In this document: positions 7,435 through 15,335 of the stretch, in pieces | How positions within the stretch are numbered: position 1 is the first letter of the stretch | How the letters are laid out: the number at the start of each line of letters is the position of its first letter | Assembly: GCA_029558435.1 (NCBI GenBank) | Contig: JAKQEZ010000427.1 | Location: forward strand, 1 to 20,417 | From: Bacteroidota bacterium | GTDB lineage: Bacteria > Bacteroidota > Bacteroidia > Flavobacteriales > Crocinitomicaceae | Length of the DNA: 20,417 nt | Direction of reading: 5' to 3' | Position numbers and translations under genes: made by a program | The notes under the pieces: generated by a model | Databases searched by the model: none | What the model saw: the letters and a program-made list of their open reading frames with translations, nothing else | What the model was told of the DNA's origin: nothing

Positions 7435-9127
7435 ATGCTATCCCCTTCACTTCCTGCACCACACTCTCCATTTCCTCCGCATTAAAGCCCATTCCATAGC
7501 GAGAAACGTCTGATTTTTCGAATAAACGTTGTATTTGTATTGCTTTTTCGGGTTGTTTGTTGCGCAAAGCACTCAACAATTCGTTTCTGGAAAGTTGATT
7601 GTTTTTATCTATTTGCAAGTGAAAGTTTAAGACCATTAAAAGCGTTTTTTCAAGAGCTGCGTAAAACAAATCGTGTGCTTGTTCTTTAGCGTAAAATTCT
7701 AAGCGAGCAATTTGCTCTTGCACTTCGGTTGCGCTGGTTGTTTCAATTTGAATGGTAGGAGTGATTTCAACCGTTGGAGCAACTACTTTTTTCTTGCGAG
7801 GGTAAAATATAAACAACAATCCAGCAAGAAGGAGTAAACTACCTGCACCATACCACAACCAACTGTTGGATGAGGTGAGAACACTTTTCAATTTGGAATA
7901 ATTGTATTTTTTATCAAATTCGTTGACGGGTTGCGGTGTTGCGGTGTTTTCTGTCTGCAAACTAAACGCTTTGTTAACTAGCACATCCACCGTTATTGAT
8001 TTTGCAGCAGATGCTGTTGCGTATTTTTCTGTTTTCGGGTTGAAATAGGCAATAGCTACAGGCTCAATAACTTGTTTTCCTTCTTGGGTAACTTGCACAT
8101 GATAGGTATATGTTTTTTTACCAGTTGATCCTTGCGAAGTAAACGAAAAATCATCCTTCGTTTCGGCATCGCCATAAATATTCATTCCTTTAGGCAATTG
8201 TAACACAGGACTTTCAATGGCGTGAAGGTTTCCTTTTCCGTTAACAGTAACTTCTATTTGAACTATATCGCCTTGTTTAACGTTTTGAGGGTTTACAATT
8301 TTTTGCTCCACCGAAAATTCGCCCACTCCACCACAGAAATTAGCAGGCGGATTGCTTGGCAATGGAATAATTTCAACCGAAGGAGTAGAGGACACCACAT
8401 TGTAATTTTGATCAAAAAATGGTAAAAATATTTCAAATGACTGGATGTCTAAACGTCCACTACCAACAGGAAACAATACTTGTTTGCCAAAAGAAAAAGA
8501 AAGGTATTCGCGGTTGCGCACCACTTTGGGTTCCCACATTTCAGTTTGTTGCAACTCGTGCATATCACTAACGCCGTTAAAATTGAAAGGGCGTTTTAAA
8601 ATAGGTCGTCCAAAAGTTTCTTCGCGCGCGTACACACGACCCGAAACCACCAAAGGTTCGCCTTCATACAATTTTGTTGCCGATACTTCTATCACTCCAA
8701 ATGCCGGTTGATTGAGCTGTTTTTTTGTGATTTCTCCACCATTAGAATTGTTGGATGCACCACCAACCGTTACCATAACCGAATTGGAAGTGTAGGTTTT
8801 GTTGCCCGCTTTGACATAAAACGGACCAATTTTATAGCTACCCGCTTTTGTAAATTCGCCTGTAAAAATGACAAGGTGTTCTTGCACCATTTTTCCGTTG
8901 CTGTAATCTTGCACATAGCGCGACATGGATTGCACACCATAACCACGTTCAAAATTGGAGGGCCAATTCTCCACAATGTTCCCATCAACATTGGATTTCA
9001 ATGTAATGGAAAATTGCTGATTAACACTCACTTCTTGTGGTTCAACCAATAATTTAACACTTGCTTTTTGTCCCCAAACAAAAAGAGAACAAAACAAAAA
9101 ACAAATATGTACTACTACTGCTTTCAT
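7433..9127 (-). CDS. batD: BatD, membrane-anchored aerotolerance protein
   Basis: Last gene of the bat operon. The 564-residue protein starts with a signal peptide (MKAVVVHICFLFCSLFVWGQ), followed by a long periplasmic region of repeated beta-sandwich domains of the BatD/oxygen-tolerance family (about residues 22-390). A single membrane helix lies at about 421-442 (SWLWYGAGSLLLLAGLLFIF, then a RKKK stop-transfer), and a helical cytosolic tail of about 120 residues contains a KEQAHDLFYAALE segment. Bat proteins of Bacteroidota are thought to form an envelope complex with MoxR that aids oxidative-stress tolerance and fitness, but the molecular activity is not established. The ATG at 9127 is chosen because it shares its A with the batC TAA stop (TAATG, 1-base overlap) and begins at the signal peptide; a TTG two codons earlier is also open. 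The gene ends at the convergent hairpin with hsdR, and no batE follows. Confidence 0.93.
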   Translation of the reverse strand: MKAVVVHICFLFCSLFVWGQKASVKLLVEPQEVSVNQQFSITLKSNVDGNIVENWPSNFERGYGVQSMSRYVQDYSNGKMVQEHLVIFTGEFTKAGSYKIGPFYVKAGNKTYTSNSVMVTVGGASNNSNGGEITKKQLNQPAFGVIEVSATKLYEGEPLVVSGRVYAREETFGRPILKRPFNFNGVSDMHELQQTEMWEPKVVRNREYLSFSFGKQVLFPVGSGRLDIQSFEIFLPFFDQNYNVVSSTPSVEIIPLPSNPPANFCGGVGEFSVEQKIVNPQNVKQGDIVQIEVTVNGKGNLHAIESPVLQLPKGMNIYGDAETKDDFSFTSQGSTGKKTYTYHVQVTQEGKQVIEPVAIAYFNPKTEKYATASAAKSITVDVLVNKAFSLQTENTATPQPVNEFDKKYNYSKLKSVLTSSNSWLWYGAGSLLLLAGLLFIFYPRKKKVVAPTVEITPTIQIETTSATEVQEQIARLEFYAKEQAHDLFYAALEKTLLMVLNFHLQIDKNNQLSRNELLSALRNKQPEKAIQIQRLFEKSDVSRYGMGFNAEEMESVVQEVKGIA

Positions 9128-9843
9128 TACCAATCATTTCCTGATTTTGGTGCGCCACTTGGGTTTTTTCCTTGCCCTAACTTACGTTTAGTGGACGCAT
9201 CTTGTTTCATTAATTCGTCTAATTTTTTTTCAATGGCTTTATCCTGCAATTGCGAGTTGTTGGAATTGTCCTTTTGGTGGTTGTTTTCAGAGTTGTTTGT
9301 TTGGTTTTGTTTATTGTTTTGCTGTTGTTTATTGTTATTTTGGTTTTGGTTCTGATTGTTCTGGTTTTGATTCTGGTTATTTTGGTTCTGATTATTTTGA
9401 TTGTCTTGTTTTTGTTCTTCTTCTTTTCTTAAACGCATCGCTTCGGATAAGTTATGGCGTGTTTTGTTATTGCTAGCATCGTTGCGCAACGATTGTTTAT
9501 AGGCTTCAATGGCTTCGCCGTATTTTTTTTGTTGTATCAAACTATTACCCCAATTATGGTAGGCTTTTGCTTTTTCGATTGCCGATTTTTCGGTTGATGC
9601 TTGTTGGCGAAATAAGGTTTCAGCATCCGAATAGTTGGATGATTTATAGGTTGCTTGCCCAATTTCTTTGGATAAATCAATGTCTTTTGGTGCATTTTTT
9701 TGTGCCGATTGATACAATTTCAATGCTTTGCTGTAGTTTTTTTGCTCATACGCTTTTCGGGCAGCAGCAAGTGAGTCTTTCCATTGCTGACCAAAAACAA
9801 CTGATGTTAACACCATAAATGCACTCAACATTACCAACTTCAT
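9127..9843 (-). CDS. batC: BatC, periplasmic TPR protein with Asn/Gln-rich stretch
   Basis: A 238-residue protein with a signal peptide (MKLVMLSAFMVLTSVVFGQ) and tetratricopeptide helices at about residues 25-60 (ARKAYEQKNYSKALKLYQSA) and 93-130 (AKAYHNWGNSLIQQKKYGEA). A highly charged EEEQKQ segment follows, then an Asn/Gln-rich low-complexity region at about 144-200. The conserved-looking tail is KKLDELMKQDASTKRKLGQG and then a Ser/Gly/Pro-rich end finishing in NDW. TPRs mediate protein contacts, so BatC is expected to bridge the VWA proteins BatA/BatB and BatD on the periplasmic side. The ATG at 9843 overlaps the batB stop as ATGA, which fixes the start; the 18 codons open upstream lie inside batB and lack a signal peptide. 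The Asn/Gln tract is the most unusual part and may vary in length between strains. Confidence 0.92.
   Translation of the reverse strand: MKLVMLSAFMVLTSVVFGQQWKDSLAAARKAYEQKNYSKALKLYQSAQKNAPKDIDLSKEIGQATYKSSNYSDAETLFRQQASTEKSAIEKAKAYHNWGNSLIQQKKYGEAIEAYKQSLRNDASNNKTRHNLSEAMRLRKEEEQKQDNQNNQNQNNQNQNQNNQNQNQNNNKQQQNNKQNQTNNSENNHQKDNSNNSQLQDKAIEKKLDELMKQDASTKRKLGQGKNPSGAPKSGNDW
9244..9414 (-). repeat. Low-complexity Asn/Gln codon tract in batC
   Basis: About 57 codons made almost wholly of AAC/AAT, CAA/CAG and a few AAA codons, in irregular alternation (NQ, NQN, NNQ). The plus strand here is nearly all T and G. The near-repeat units could allow slippage and length change. It is coding, not a CRISPR array or a clean tandem repeat. 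Confidence 0.85.
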
Positions 9844-10985
9844 GACACGTGTTTTTTTAGTGAAACAATAGGTAAAAGCAAATAACTCAACCAACAAGCA
9901 AGGGCAATGAGCAACGGAATTTGATAGCGTTGTTTCTTAACCTCAAAATCCATTCCTGTTGTGCTTGCTCGTTCCATATTGGCAATATCGTTTAATAAAC
10001 CTTTTAAATTCGGATATGCATTTTCACTAATGAGTGCAATTCCATTTGCCTCAGCGGCAATTTGCTGTATCATCGCTGGGTTTAATTTTGATTGAACGGC
10101 AACTCCTTGCGCTGAACGTTTGTATCCCAATTCAGGTCGCTCGGGGTCAATTGGAACGAGTCCACCACTTTGTGTGCCTATTCCCAATACCGCTAAATGA
10201 ATTCCATCTTCGTTGTAGCGTTCCAATATTGTTGATGGGTTGCCCTCTTGACTTTCGCCATCGGTAATCAACAACACGGCTTTGCTCAATTTTTTGTTTT
10301 TGGAGAAGAATGCATACGTATTTTCCAAAGCTTTTTGAATGTTGGTTCCCTGGTTGCTTATCATGTTGGTTTCTATTTCTTGCACAAACATTTTAGCCGC
10401 TTGATAATCCAAGGTCAACGGTAATTGGGTAAATGCTTCATTGGCAAAAATGGTAATTCCAATTTTTTCTCCCGAAAGTCCGTTGATTAACTCCATGATG
10501 GCTCTTTTGGCTATGTCTAATCGCGAAGCAGAATGGTCAATGTCGTTCGCATTCATGGAGTTGGAAATGTCTAAACACACCACCAATTCCATACTTTTAA
10601 TGGTGGCAGCTGTTTTCTTTGTCCCAAAAGCAGGTTGCGCCAAGGCAATGATTAAAAATACCACCGCATTTCTAAAAAGGAAAAAACGCAACAATTGTTT
10701 GCTCCCCGATGCTGTTTTTACGATGGTTAAACGTGTTTTTTTACCCATCACCGCCAATGTATGCTGAGATTGATAAGTTGTATATAAAAACAATCCGATA
10801 ATGGGTCCCAACAGCCATAGCCACCACAATTGCTCAGGATTCTCAAACGAAAAATAGCTGTTTCCCATCCCTTTTGGAGTATTTAAAACAAGAAACAATC
10901 CGCCAAAAAGCAACCAAAAAGCAACTTCCCAAGCTAAAATTAGCAAGGTAAACTTTTTTAGTGTATGTGTTGATGGTTTATTCAT
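9840..10985 (-). CDS. batB: BatB, membrane-anchored VWA-domain protein
   Basis: A 381-residue inner-membrane protein. Two hydrophobic helices lie near the N-terminus (about residues 11-35 and 46-66), another precedes the VWA domain (about 97-115, FLFRNAVVFLIIALAQPAFG), and one lies at the C-terminus (about 352-373). The von Willebrand factor A domain carries an intact metal-dependent adhesion site: D139-I-S141-N-S143, with the later ITDGESQEG loop supplying the acidic residue. VWA domains bind protein ligands through a divalent cation; in this operon the partners are expected to be BatA, BatC and BatD. The chosen ATG at 10985 gives an 8-base overlap with the batA stop; 13 further codons are open upstream but lie inside batA. 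The stop overlaps the batC start as ATGA. The length is slightly above BatA, as is usual. Confidence 0.94.
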   Translation of the reverse strand: MNKPSTHTLKKFTLLILAWEVAFWLLFGGLFLVLNTPKGMGNSYFSFENPEQLWWLWLLGPIIGLFLYTTYQSQHTLAVMGKKTRLTIVKTASGSKQLLRFFLFRNAVVFLIIALAQPAFGTKKTAATIKSMELVVCLDISNSMNANDIDHSASRLDIAKRAIMELINGLSGEKIGITIFANEAFTQLPLTLDYQAAKMFVQEIETNMISNQGTNIQKALENTYAFFSKNKKLSKAVLLITDGESQEGNPSTILERYNEDGIHLAVLGIGTQSGGLVPIDPERPELGYKRSAQGVAVQSKLNPAMIQQIAAEANGIALISENAYPNLKGLLNDIANMERASTTGMDFEVKKQRYQIPLLIALACWLSYLLLPIVSLKKHVS

Positions 10986-12009
10986 GGTGTTTAAATAACA
11001 ATTGTTGTACGCTCCAACCAACAAGGGCTAATATCAATGCGGCAATTAAGAAATTTTTGGGCATAGCTGGCGGTTCGGCTTGAAAATAATGGTCGATAAT
11101 TTTTCGTTGTTCCATTTTTTCAATTTCCTTGTATATTGCACGCAAACTTTCTTCATCGGTTGCTCTAAAATAATGCGCATTGGTAATGGATGCAATTTGT
11201 TGCAATGTTGCTTCGTCCAAATCCGATTCTACCGGTTGTTGAATGGTTCCAAATGGCGTTTCAATTTTAATCATGCCATCTTCAGAACCCACGCCTATGG
11301 TGTACACACGAATGTTTTTCGCTTTAGCCAATTCGGCTGCTTCTTGCGGACTAATTGCCCCTGCGTTGTTGCTTCCATCGGTTAGCAAAATGATTACTTT
11401 AGAAGGAATACTATCGTTTCTTAATCGAGTAACGGCCGTTCCCAACCCAACACCAATGGCGGTTCCACTCTCAATATTGGCATAACAATTTAACTGAGTA
11501 ATTTGTTTTTTCAACACATCGTAGTCGGTTGTTGCAGGACAAGACGTGTATGCCGCTCCAGCAAATGCTACCAACCCAATTCTGTCGCCTTTGCGCCCGT
11601 CCACAAATTCTTTGGCTATTTTTTTAGCAACTTCCATGCGGTTGGGATAAAAATCTTGTTCCAACATCGATCCAGAAATGTCGAGTGCTAAAATAATGTC
11701 AATTCCATGTTGGTAATTGTTGTTGCTTTCATCAGCAGAGTTCCAGTTGTAGGGTTTTGCCAATGCAATAATGAACAATCCAACCACCAAACAAAAAATT
11801 AGTAGGATGGATTTTTGCACCCATTCAACGTAGTTGGAGCGCAATTGTTGCTGATTGGAAACCGTTCCTGTAAACTTCCAAAATCCTTGTTTTTTTCGCT
11901 CCTTTTGATGCAAATACCAATACAACAAAGGCAATAACAACAACAGCCACAACCAATGTGGAGCAAAGAAATCATATTCCCAAATGCGTATATTGAAGGG
12001 CATTGTCAT
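10978..12009 (-). CDS. batA: BatA, membrane-anchored VWA-domain protein
   Basis: A 343-residue protein with an N-terminal membrane helix (about residues 18-34, WLWLLLLLPLLYWYL), a second at about 66-86, a periplasmic or cytosolic VWA domain, and a C-terminal helix at about 320-340. The MIDAS motif is complete: D110-I-S112-G-S114-M, followed by the ...EQDFYPNRMEVAK helix typical of BatA and later by a TDGSNNAG loop. The family works with MoxR-type ATPases, which are thought to remodel or activate VWA partners. The first ATG (12009) overlaps the stop of the preceding gene as ATGA; a second ATG two codons in is equally plausible for translation. BatA and BatB are paralogues from a duplication inside the operon; both retain the metal site here. 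Confidence 0.95.
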   Translation of the reverse strand: MTMPFNIRIWEYDFFAPHWLWLLLLLPLLYWYLHQKERKKQGFWKFTGTVSNQQQLRSNYVEWVQKSILLIFCLVVGLFIIALAKPYNWNSADESNNNYQHGIDIILALDISGSMLEQDFYPNRMEVAKKIAKEFVDGRKGDRIGLVAFAGAAYTSCPATTDYDVLKKQITQLNCYANIESGTAIGVGLGTAVTRLRNDSIPSKVIILLTDGSNNAGAISPQEAAELAKAKNIRVYTIGVGSEDGMIKIETPFGTIQQPVESDLDEATLQQIASITNAHYFRATDEESLRAIYKEIEKMEQRKIIDHYFQAEPPAMPKNFLIAALILALVGWSVQQLLFKHHE

Positions 12010-12962
12010 TTTGTATCAGTTGGGGTAGTGGAGGTTATCAATTGTTTTGCTAAGCGCGAGTTGTTTATCAATGTTGTTTCATCCGAAGAGGATTGTGCAA
12101 ATTTCACCATATCGGCTTGTTTCAATAATAGCAAATAAGAGGAAATGGTTGCTTCATTTACGCCAACTTGTTTTAACAATGCTTTGGTTTCAAATGTGGT
12201 GGTTTCCAACAAGTTTAATTGGTATCGCCCCGACATATAACTGCGCAAAATATGCGATAATTCGGTGTAATGTTGTTTCAATTGTCCTTTGGTCCACAAT
12301 TTTTTGTTGTCCAACGCATCAATAGCATTTAAAGCACGCACATCAAGTGGTAAAACGACAATAGGCTGTACGGTTTTTTGTTTTCGCTTGCGCCACCACC
12401 ATAAAAGCCCTGCAATTGCTGCCAATGCAATAGCAACGAAATACCAATATTTTTGAAGCAATTCCAATAATGTATAATCAGTAGAAACGTTGGAAAAACC
12501 TTCTTGAATGTCAAACAATTCGTTTTTTGCACCAATGGTTTGTGGGTTGACGTAAACCGTTGTGGCATTGAATAAATAAGTTGAATCGTTGATGCTTATT
12601 TTTTGAATAGGAATGGTAATTTTTCCTGTTTCCCAAGCAATGAGGGTATATTTTCCAGTCCAAATGGTTGCCTCTTGAGTGGAATTAGAACTATCCGAAA
12701 AAGCAGTTGTTACTTCCAAAGCAATATCTTTTTCATCGTTTTGTAAGGCTGCTAATTCGCTAACTGCTGGTACAAATTTTATCGTTGAATTTGGTGCTAA
12801 ACGAGCGGTTAAATGCAATTCAAACGGTTCGCCCAACTGCACTTTGTCTTTGTTTACAGTTGCTTTTAACTCCTGCCCAAAAACCGCACACATTGATAGC
12901 GTTGATGTAAGTAAAACAAACATCAAAACACGAACAATCGTCTTATTTTTCAACCCATTCAT
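12006..12962 (-). CDS. BatD-like/DUF4381-type membrane protein of the bat operon
   Basis: A 318-residue protein between the DUF58 gene and batA. It has an N-terminal signal peptide (about residues 1-30, ending CAVFGQ) and a periplasmic beta-sandwich of the BatD kind (about 31-165, opening with ATVNKDKVQLGEPFELHLTA). One membrane helix lies at about 171-192 (YFVAIALAAIAGLLWWW, then RKRKQK). A cytosolic helical domain of about 120 residues follows (WTKGQLKQHYTELSHILRSY), resembling the C-terminal part of DUF4381 proteins. It begins immediately after the DUF58 stop (TAG-ATG, no gap) and its stop overlaps batA (ATGA), so translation is coupled through the series. In moxR operons a small membrane protein at this position is usual. 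Its likely role is to anchor and organise the VWA proteins at the membrane; this is inferred from topology. Family assignment is by architecture, not by a search. Confidence 0.82.
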   Translation of the reverse strand: MNGLKNKTIVRVLMFVLLTSTLSMCAVFGQELKATVNKDKVQLGEPFELHLTARLAPNSTIKFVPAVSELAALQNDEKDIALEVTTAFSDSSNSTQEATIWTGKYTLIAWETGKITIPIQKISINDSTYLFNATTVYVNPQTIGAKNELFDIQEGFSNVSTDYTLLELLQKYWYFVAIALAAIAGLLWWWRKRKQKTVQPIVVLPLDVRALNAIDALDNKKLWTKGQLKQHYTELSHILRSYMSGRYQLNLLETTTFETKALLKQVGVNEATISSYLLLLKQADMVKFAQSSSDETTLINNSRLAKQLITSTTPTDTK

Positions 12963-13829
12963 CTATCTATTTTTGAATAGTTTTATCAACTCTAAAAAAT
13001 AATCACTTCCTGTATTTAAAACGGCAAAATCAATTCCGTTGGCTGTAAATTCCTTTGTAATTTTCTGCTTATTGGCCTCAAAATTGGCTTTGTAGGTGGC
13101 TCTAACTTGCGGATTATTGGAATCTACCCAAGTTGTGGCATTCGTTTCGGCATTGTAAAGCTGTAAAAATCCCATTTTTGGCAATTCATATTCAGAAGGA
13201 TCTTCCAACATCAAGGCAATAACATCGTGATTTTTTAGGGCAATTTTCAATCCTTCCATGTAATTGCTTTCATCTATAAAATCGCTTATAACAAAGCAAA
13301 TGGTGCGTTTTTTCTGTGTATTTTTTAAGAATTTCAAGCCATTGTTGAGGTTCGTGCCTTTGTTTTTTGCTTTAAATGCAATGAACTCGCGCAGCAAATA
13401 CAAAATGTGTTGACGTCCTTTTTTAGGTGGAAGGTAACGTTCAACTGTATCGCTCACAAAAATAACTCCCACTTTATCGTTGTTGGACAGCGCCGAAAAT
13501 GCTAAAATTGCCATGGTTTCTAGCAACATTTCTTTTTTCGATGTGGCGGTAGAACCAAAATCTGCCGAATTGGAAACATCAACCACCAACATTACCGTCA
13601 ATTCACGTTCTTCTTCAAAAACTTTCACAAACGGATCATTGAATCGAGCAGTAACATTCCAATCAATGGTTCTTATCTCATCTCCAACTTGGTAGTTGCG
13701 TACTTCAGAAAATGCCATACCTCTTCCTTTGAATGCCGAATGGTATTCTCCCGAAAAAATATGTTTGGTGAGCCCTTTTGCTTTGAGCTCCAAACGACGT
13801 ATTTTCTGAAATAACTCTTGCGCTTCCAT
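12963..13829 (-). CDS. DUF58 domain protein of the moxR-bat operon
   Basis: A 288-residue soluble protein with the hallmark DUF58 segment FSEVRNYQVGDEIRTIDWNV (residues 40-59), continuing to F-V-K-V-F-E-E-E-R. It is followed by a VWA-like fold whose metal site is D84-V-S86-N-S88. There is no signal peptide or membrane helix, so unlike BatA and BatB it is probably cytosolic, where it can meet the MoxR ATPase. DUF58 proteins are regularly encoded directly after moxR; here the gap is 11 bases. They are thought to be MoxR clients or adaptors, but the reaction is unknown. The ATG at 13829 gives the expected N-terminus (MEAQELFQKIRRLELKAKGL). The stop TAG abuts the next ATG. No anomaly in length or motif was seen. 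Confidence 0.94.
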   Translation of the reverse strand: MEAQELFQKIRRLELKAKGLTKHIFSGEYHSAFKGRGMAFSEVRNYQVGDEIRTIDWNVTARFNDPFVKVFEEERELTVMLVVDVSNSADFGSTATSKKEMLLETMAILAFSALSNNDKVGVIFVSDTVERYLPPKKGRQHILYLLREFIAFKAKNKGTNLNNGLKFLKNTQKKRTICFVISDFIDESNYMEGLKIALKNHDVIALMLEDPSEYELPKMGFLQLYNAETNATTWVDSNNPQVRATYKANFEANKQKITKEFTANGIDFAVLNTGSDYFLELIKLFKNR

Positions 13830-13840
13830 GGCTAAAATAT

Positions 13841-14863
13841 CTATGGAACTTCTACTTTACTAATGATTTTTGAAACAATTTGTGCAGCAGTTAAATTTTC
13901 GGCCTCCGCTTCGTAAGTTAACCCAATACGATGGCGCATCACATCTGGTGCAATGGCACGAATATCTTCTGGAATAACAAATGCTCTACCTTGCAAAAAG
14001 GCATACGCTTTAGCTGCCAATGCCAAATTGATAGAAGCACGAGGCGAACAACCATATGCAATCATTGGTTCTAAAAACTCCAATCCAAATTGACTTGGGC
14101 GACGTGTAGCAAACACCAAATCAACAATGTATTTTTCAATTTTTTCGTCCATGTAAATTTCCTTCACCAACGAGCGTGCACGCACAATATCACTTGCTTT
14201 AATGACTTGTTTTGCTTGTGGCAAACCTTCGGGGCGAACAATGGAACGGATAATCATGCGCTCTTCTTCCATGCTTGGATAATCCATAAACACTTTGAGC
14301 ATAAAACGATCCACTTGCGCCTCTGGCAACGGATAGGTTCCTTCTTGTTCTATTGGGTTTTGAGTTGCTAACACCAAAAATGGTTGTGGAAGTGCAAATG
14401 TTTCTTCGCCTATGGTAACTTGACGCTCTTGCATGGCTTCCAATAAGGCCGATTGTACTTTTGCTGGAGCACGGTTAATTTCATCTGCAAGAATGAAATT
14501 GGCAAAAATAGGTCCTTTTTTCACCGAAAATGATTCGTTTTTGGGACTATAAACCAAAGTTCCTGTTACATCTGCTGGCAATAAATCGGGTGTAAATTGA
14601 ATGCGGTTAAAATCAACATCTATGGCATCGGCAAGTGTTTTAATGGCCAATGTTTTTGCTAATCCGGGCACCCCTTCCAACAAAACGTGACCATCCGCCA
14701 ATAAAGCCACCAATAATCGATCAACCATGTAGGTTTGACCAACAATAACTTTTGCTATTTCTTCTCTCAACAGGTTGATGCCTGCAATTTCTATGGAAAT
14801 ACGTTCACTTAACTGTCTAAGAGCCTCAGCCGGACTCAAAGAATCATTCATTTCATTTGTCAT
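13841..14863 (-). CDS. moxR: MoxR-family AAA+ ATPase
   Basis: First gene of the bat operon; a 340-residue AAA+ ATPase of the MoxR type, a chaperone-like remodelling factor thought to act on VWA-domain partners. Motifs: Walker A GVPGLAKT (residues 64-71), Walker B FILADEIN (123-130, D127/E128), the sensor-1 ATQNPIEQEGTYPLPEAQ (N169), an arginine-containing VDRF (R187), and the C-terminal lid domain (about 230-340, with the ...YGCSPRASINLALAAKAYA segment). The first ATG (14863) is used; an in-frame ATG four codons later is also possible. The 106-base divergent spacer to the zinc-ribbon gene must hold the operon promoter; the only candidate -7 box I see on this strand is CAACTTTG (complement of 14889-14896), one mismatch from TAnnTTTG and without a clear -33 partner. 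Transcription probably runs on through all seven genes. Confidence 0.96.
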   Translation of the reverse strand: MTNEMNDSLSPAEALRQLSERISIEIAGINLLREEIAKVIVGQTYMVDRLLVALLADGHVLLEGVPGLAKTLAIKTLADAIDVDFNRIQFTPDLLPADVTGTLVYSPKNESFSVKKGPIFANFILADEINRAPAKVQSALLEAMQERQVTIGEETFALPQPFLVLATQNPIEQEGTYPLPEAQVDRFMLKVFMDYPSMEEERMIIRSIVRPEGLPQAKQVIKASDIVRARSLVKEIYMDEKIEKYIVDLVFATRRPSQFGLEFLEPMIAYGCSPRASINLALAAKAYAFLQGRAFVIPEDIRAIAPDVMRHRIGLTYEAEAENLTAAQIVSKIISKVEVP

Positions 14864-14918
14864 AATCTACTGTATTCAGTACAACATACAAAGTTGCTTA
14901 TATCTCTTGCTGAAATAC

Positions 14919-14949
14919 TTGATTTTGCTGTTAAATATTGTTAACATTG
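14919..14949 (+). promoter_or_regulatory. Candidate promoter for the zinc-ribbon gene
   Basis: TTG (14919-14921) is followed after 20 bases by TAACATTG (14942-14949), one mismatch from the Bacteroidota -7 consensus TAnnTTTG. The spacing fits, and the predicted transcript would begin a few bases later, about 15 bases before the ATG at 14970. The match is imperfect and the region is AT-rich, so this is tentative. Confidence 0.35.
14929..14946. repeat. Inverted repeat TGTTAA-N6-TTAACA in the divergent spacer
   Basis: Two 6-base arms (14929-14934 and 14941-14946) form a perfect inverted repeat with a 6-base centre. It overlaps the candidate -7 box of the rightward gene and could be a dimeric regulator site, but in AT-rich DNA a repeat this short may be chance. 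Confidence 0.3.
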
Positions 14950-14969
14950 TGAAATAATAACAATTACAA

Positions 14970-15332
14970 ATGGAAAATCGTAAATGTTTAGAATGTGGCA
15001 CCGTTTTAAGAGGGCGAAAAGACCAAAAATTTTGCAGCGATCAATGTAGAAATACCTACAACAATCGTCAAAATGAAGATGCCAACAAATACGTGCGAAG
15101 AATCAATAATATTTTGCGCAAAAACCGCCGTATTTTAGAAAAACTCAATCCCAAAGGCAAAACAACCGTTGATGGTATCCATTTAGCCGAAGAAGGATTC
15201 AATTTTCACTATTTTACCAATACTTACAAAACACAAAAAGGAACGGTTTACTTTTTTTGCTACGAGCAAGGCTATCAAAAAATTGAAAACGACCAATACA
15301 TTCTTGTTGTTAAGCAAGATTACGTGAAATAA
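14970..15332 (+). CDS. Small zinc-ribbon protein (DUF2116-like)
   Basis: A 120-residue basic protein. The N-terminus holds a zinc-ribbon pair, C6-x-x-C9 and C22-x-x-x-C26 (RKCLECGTVLRG ... KFCSDQCR), of the DUF2116 type, in which four cysteines hold one zinc ion. A highly basic helical stretch follows (about residues 40-65, YVRRINNILRKNRRILEKLN) and a C-terminal beta-rich part (about 70-118). Similar short proteins are common and uncharacterised in flavobacteria; nucleic-acid binding is plausible from the charge but not shown. The gene is divergent from the bat operon and its stop lies 3 bases from the tex stop on the other strand. There is no room for a separate terminator between the two genes, so their transcripts probably overlap. 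Confidence 0.85.
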   Translation: MENRKCLECGTVLRGRKDQKFCSDQCRNTYNNRQNEDANKYVRRINNILRKNRRILEKLNPKGKTTVDGIHLAEEGFNFHYFTNTYKTQKGTVYFFCYEQGYQKIENDQYILVVKQDYVK

Positions 15333-15335
15333 CCG

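Noticed and set aside
8445..9052. Plus-strand open frames opposite batD
   Set aside because: They lack start context, family features and plausible composition, and they are explained by the codon pattern of batD on the other strand.
9244..9414. Tandem repeat array or CRISPR-like repeat
   Set aside because: There are no constant repeat units or spacers; the region is in frame and encodes Asn/Gln residues of BatC.
9250..9432. Plus-strand frame encoding an extremely Val/Leu/Ile-rich peptide resembling a membrane protein
   Set aside because: The hydrophobic run is the antisense reading of the Asn/Gln codons of batC and has no independent support.
10034..11691. Several plus-strand open frames of 60-110 codons opposite batA and batB
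   Set aside because: They lie wholly within strongly supported VWA-protein genes and their products look like reverse-frame artefacts (odd residue mix, no domains).
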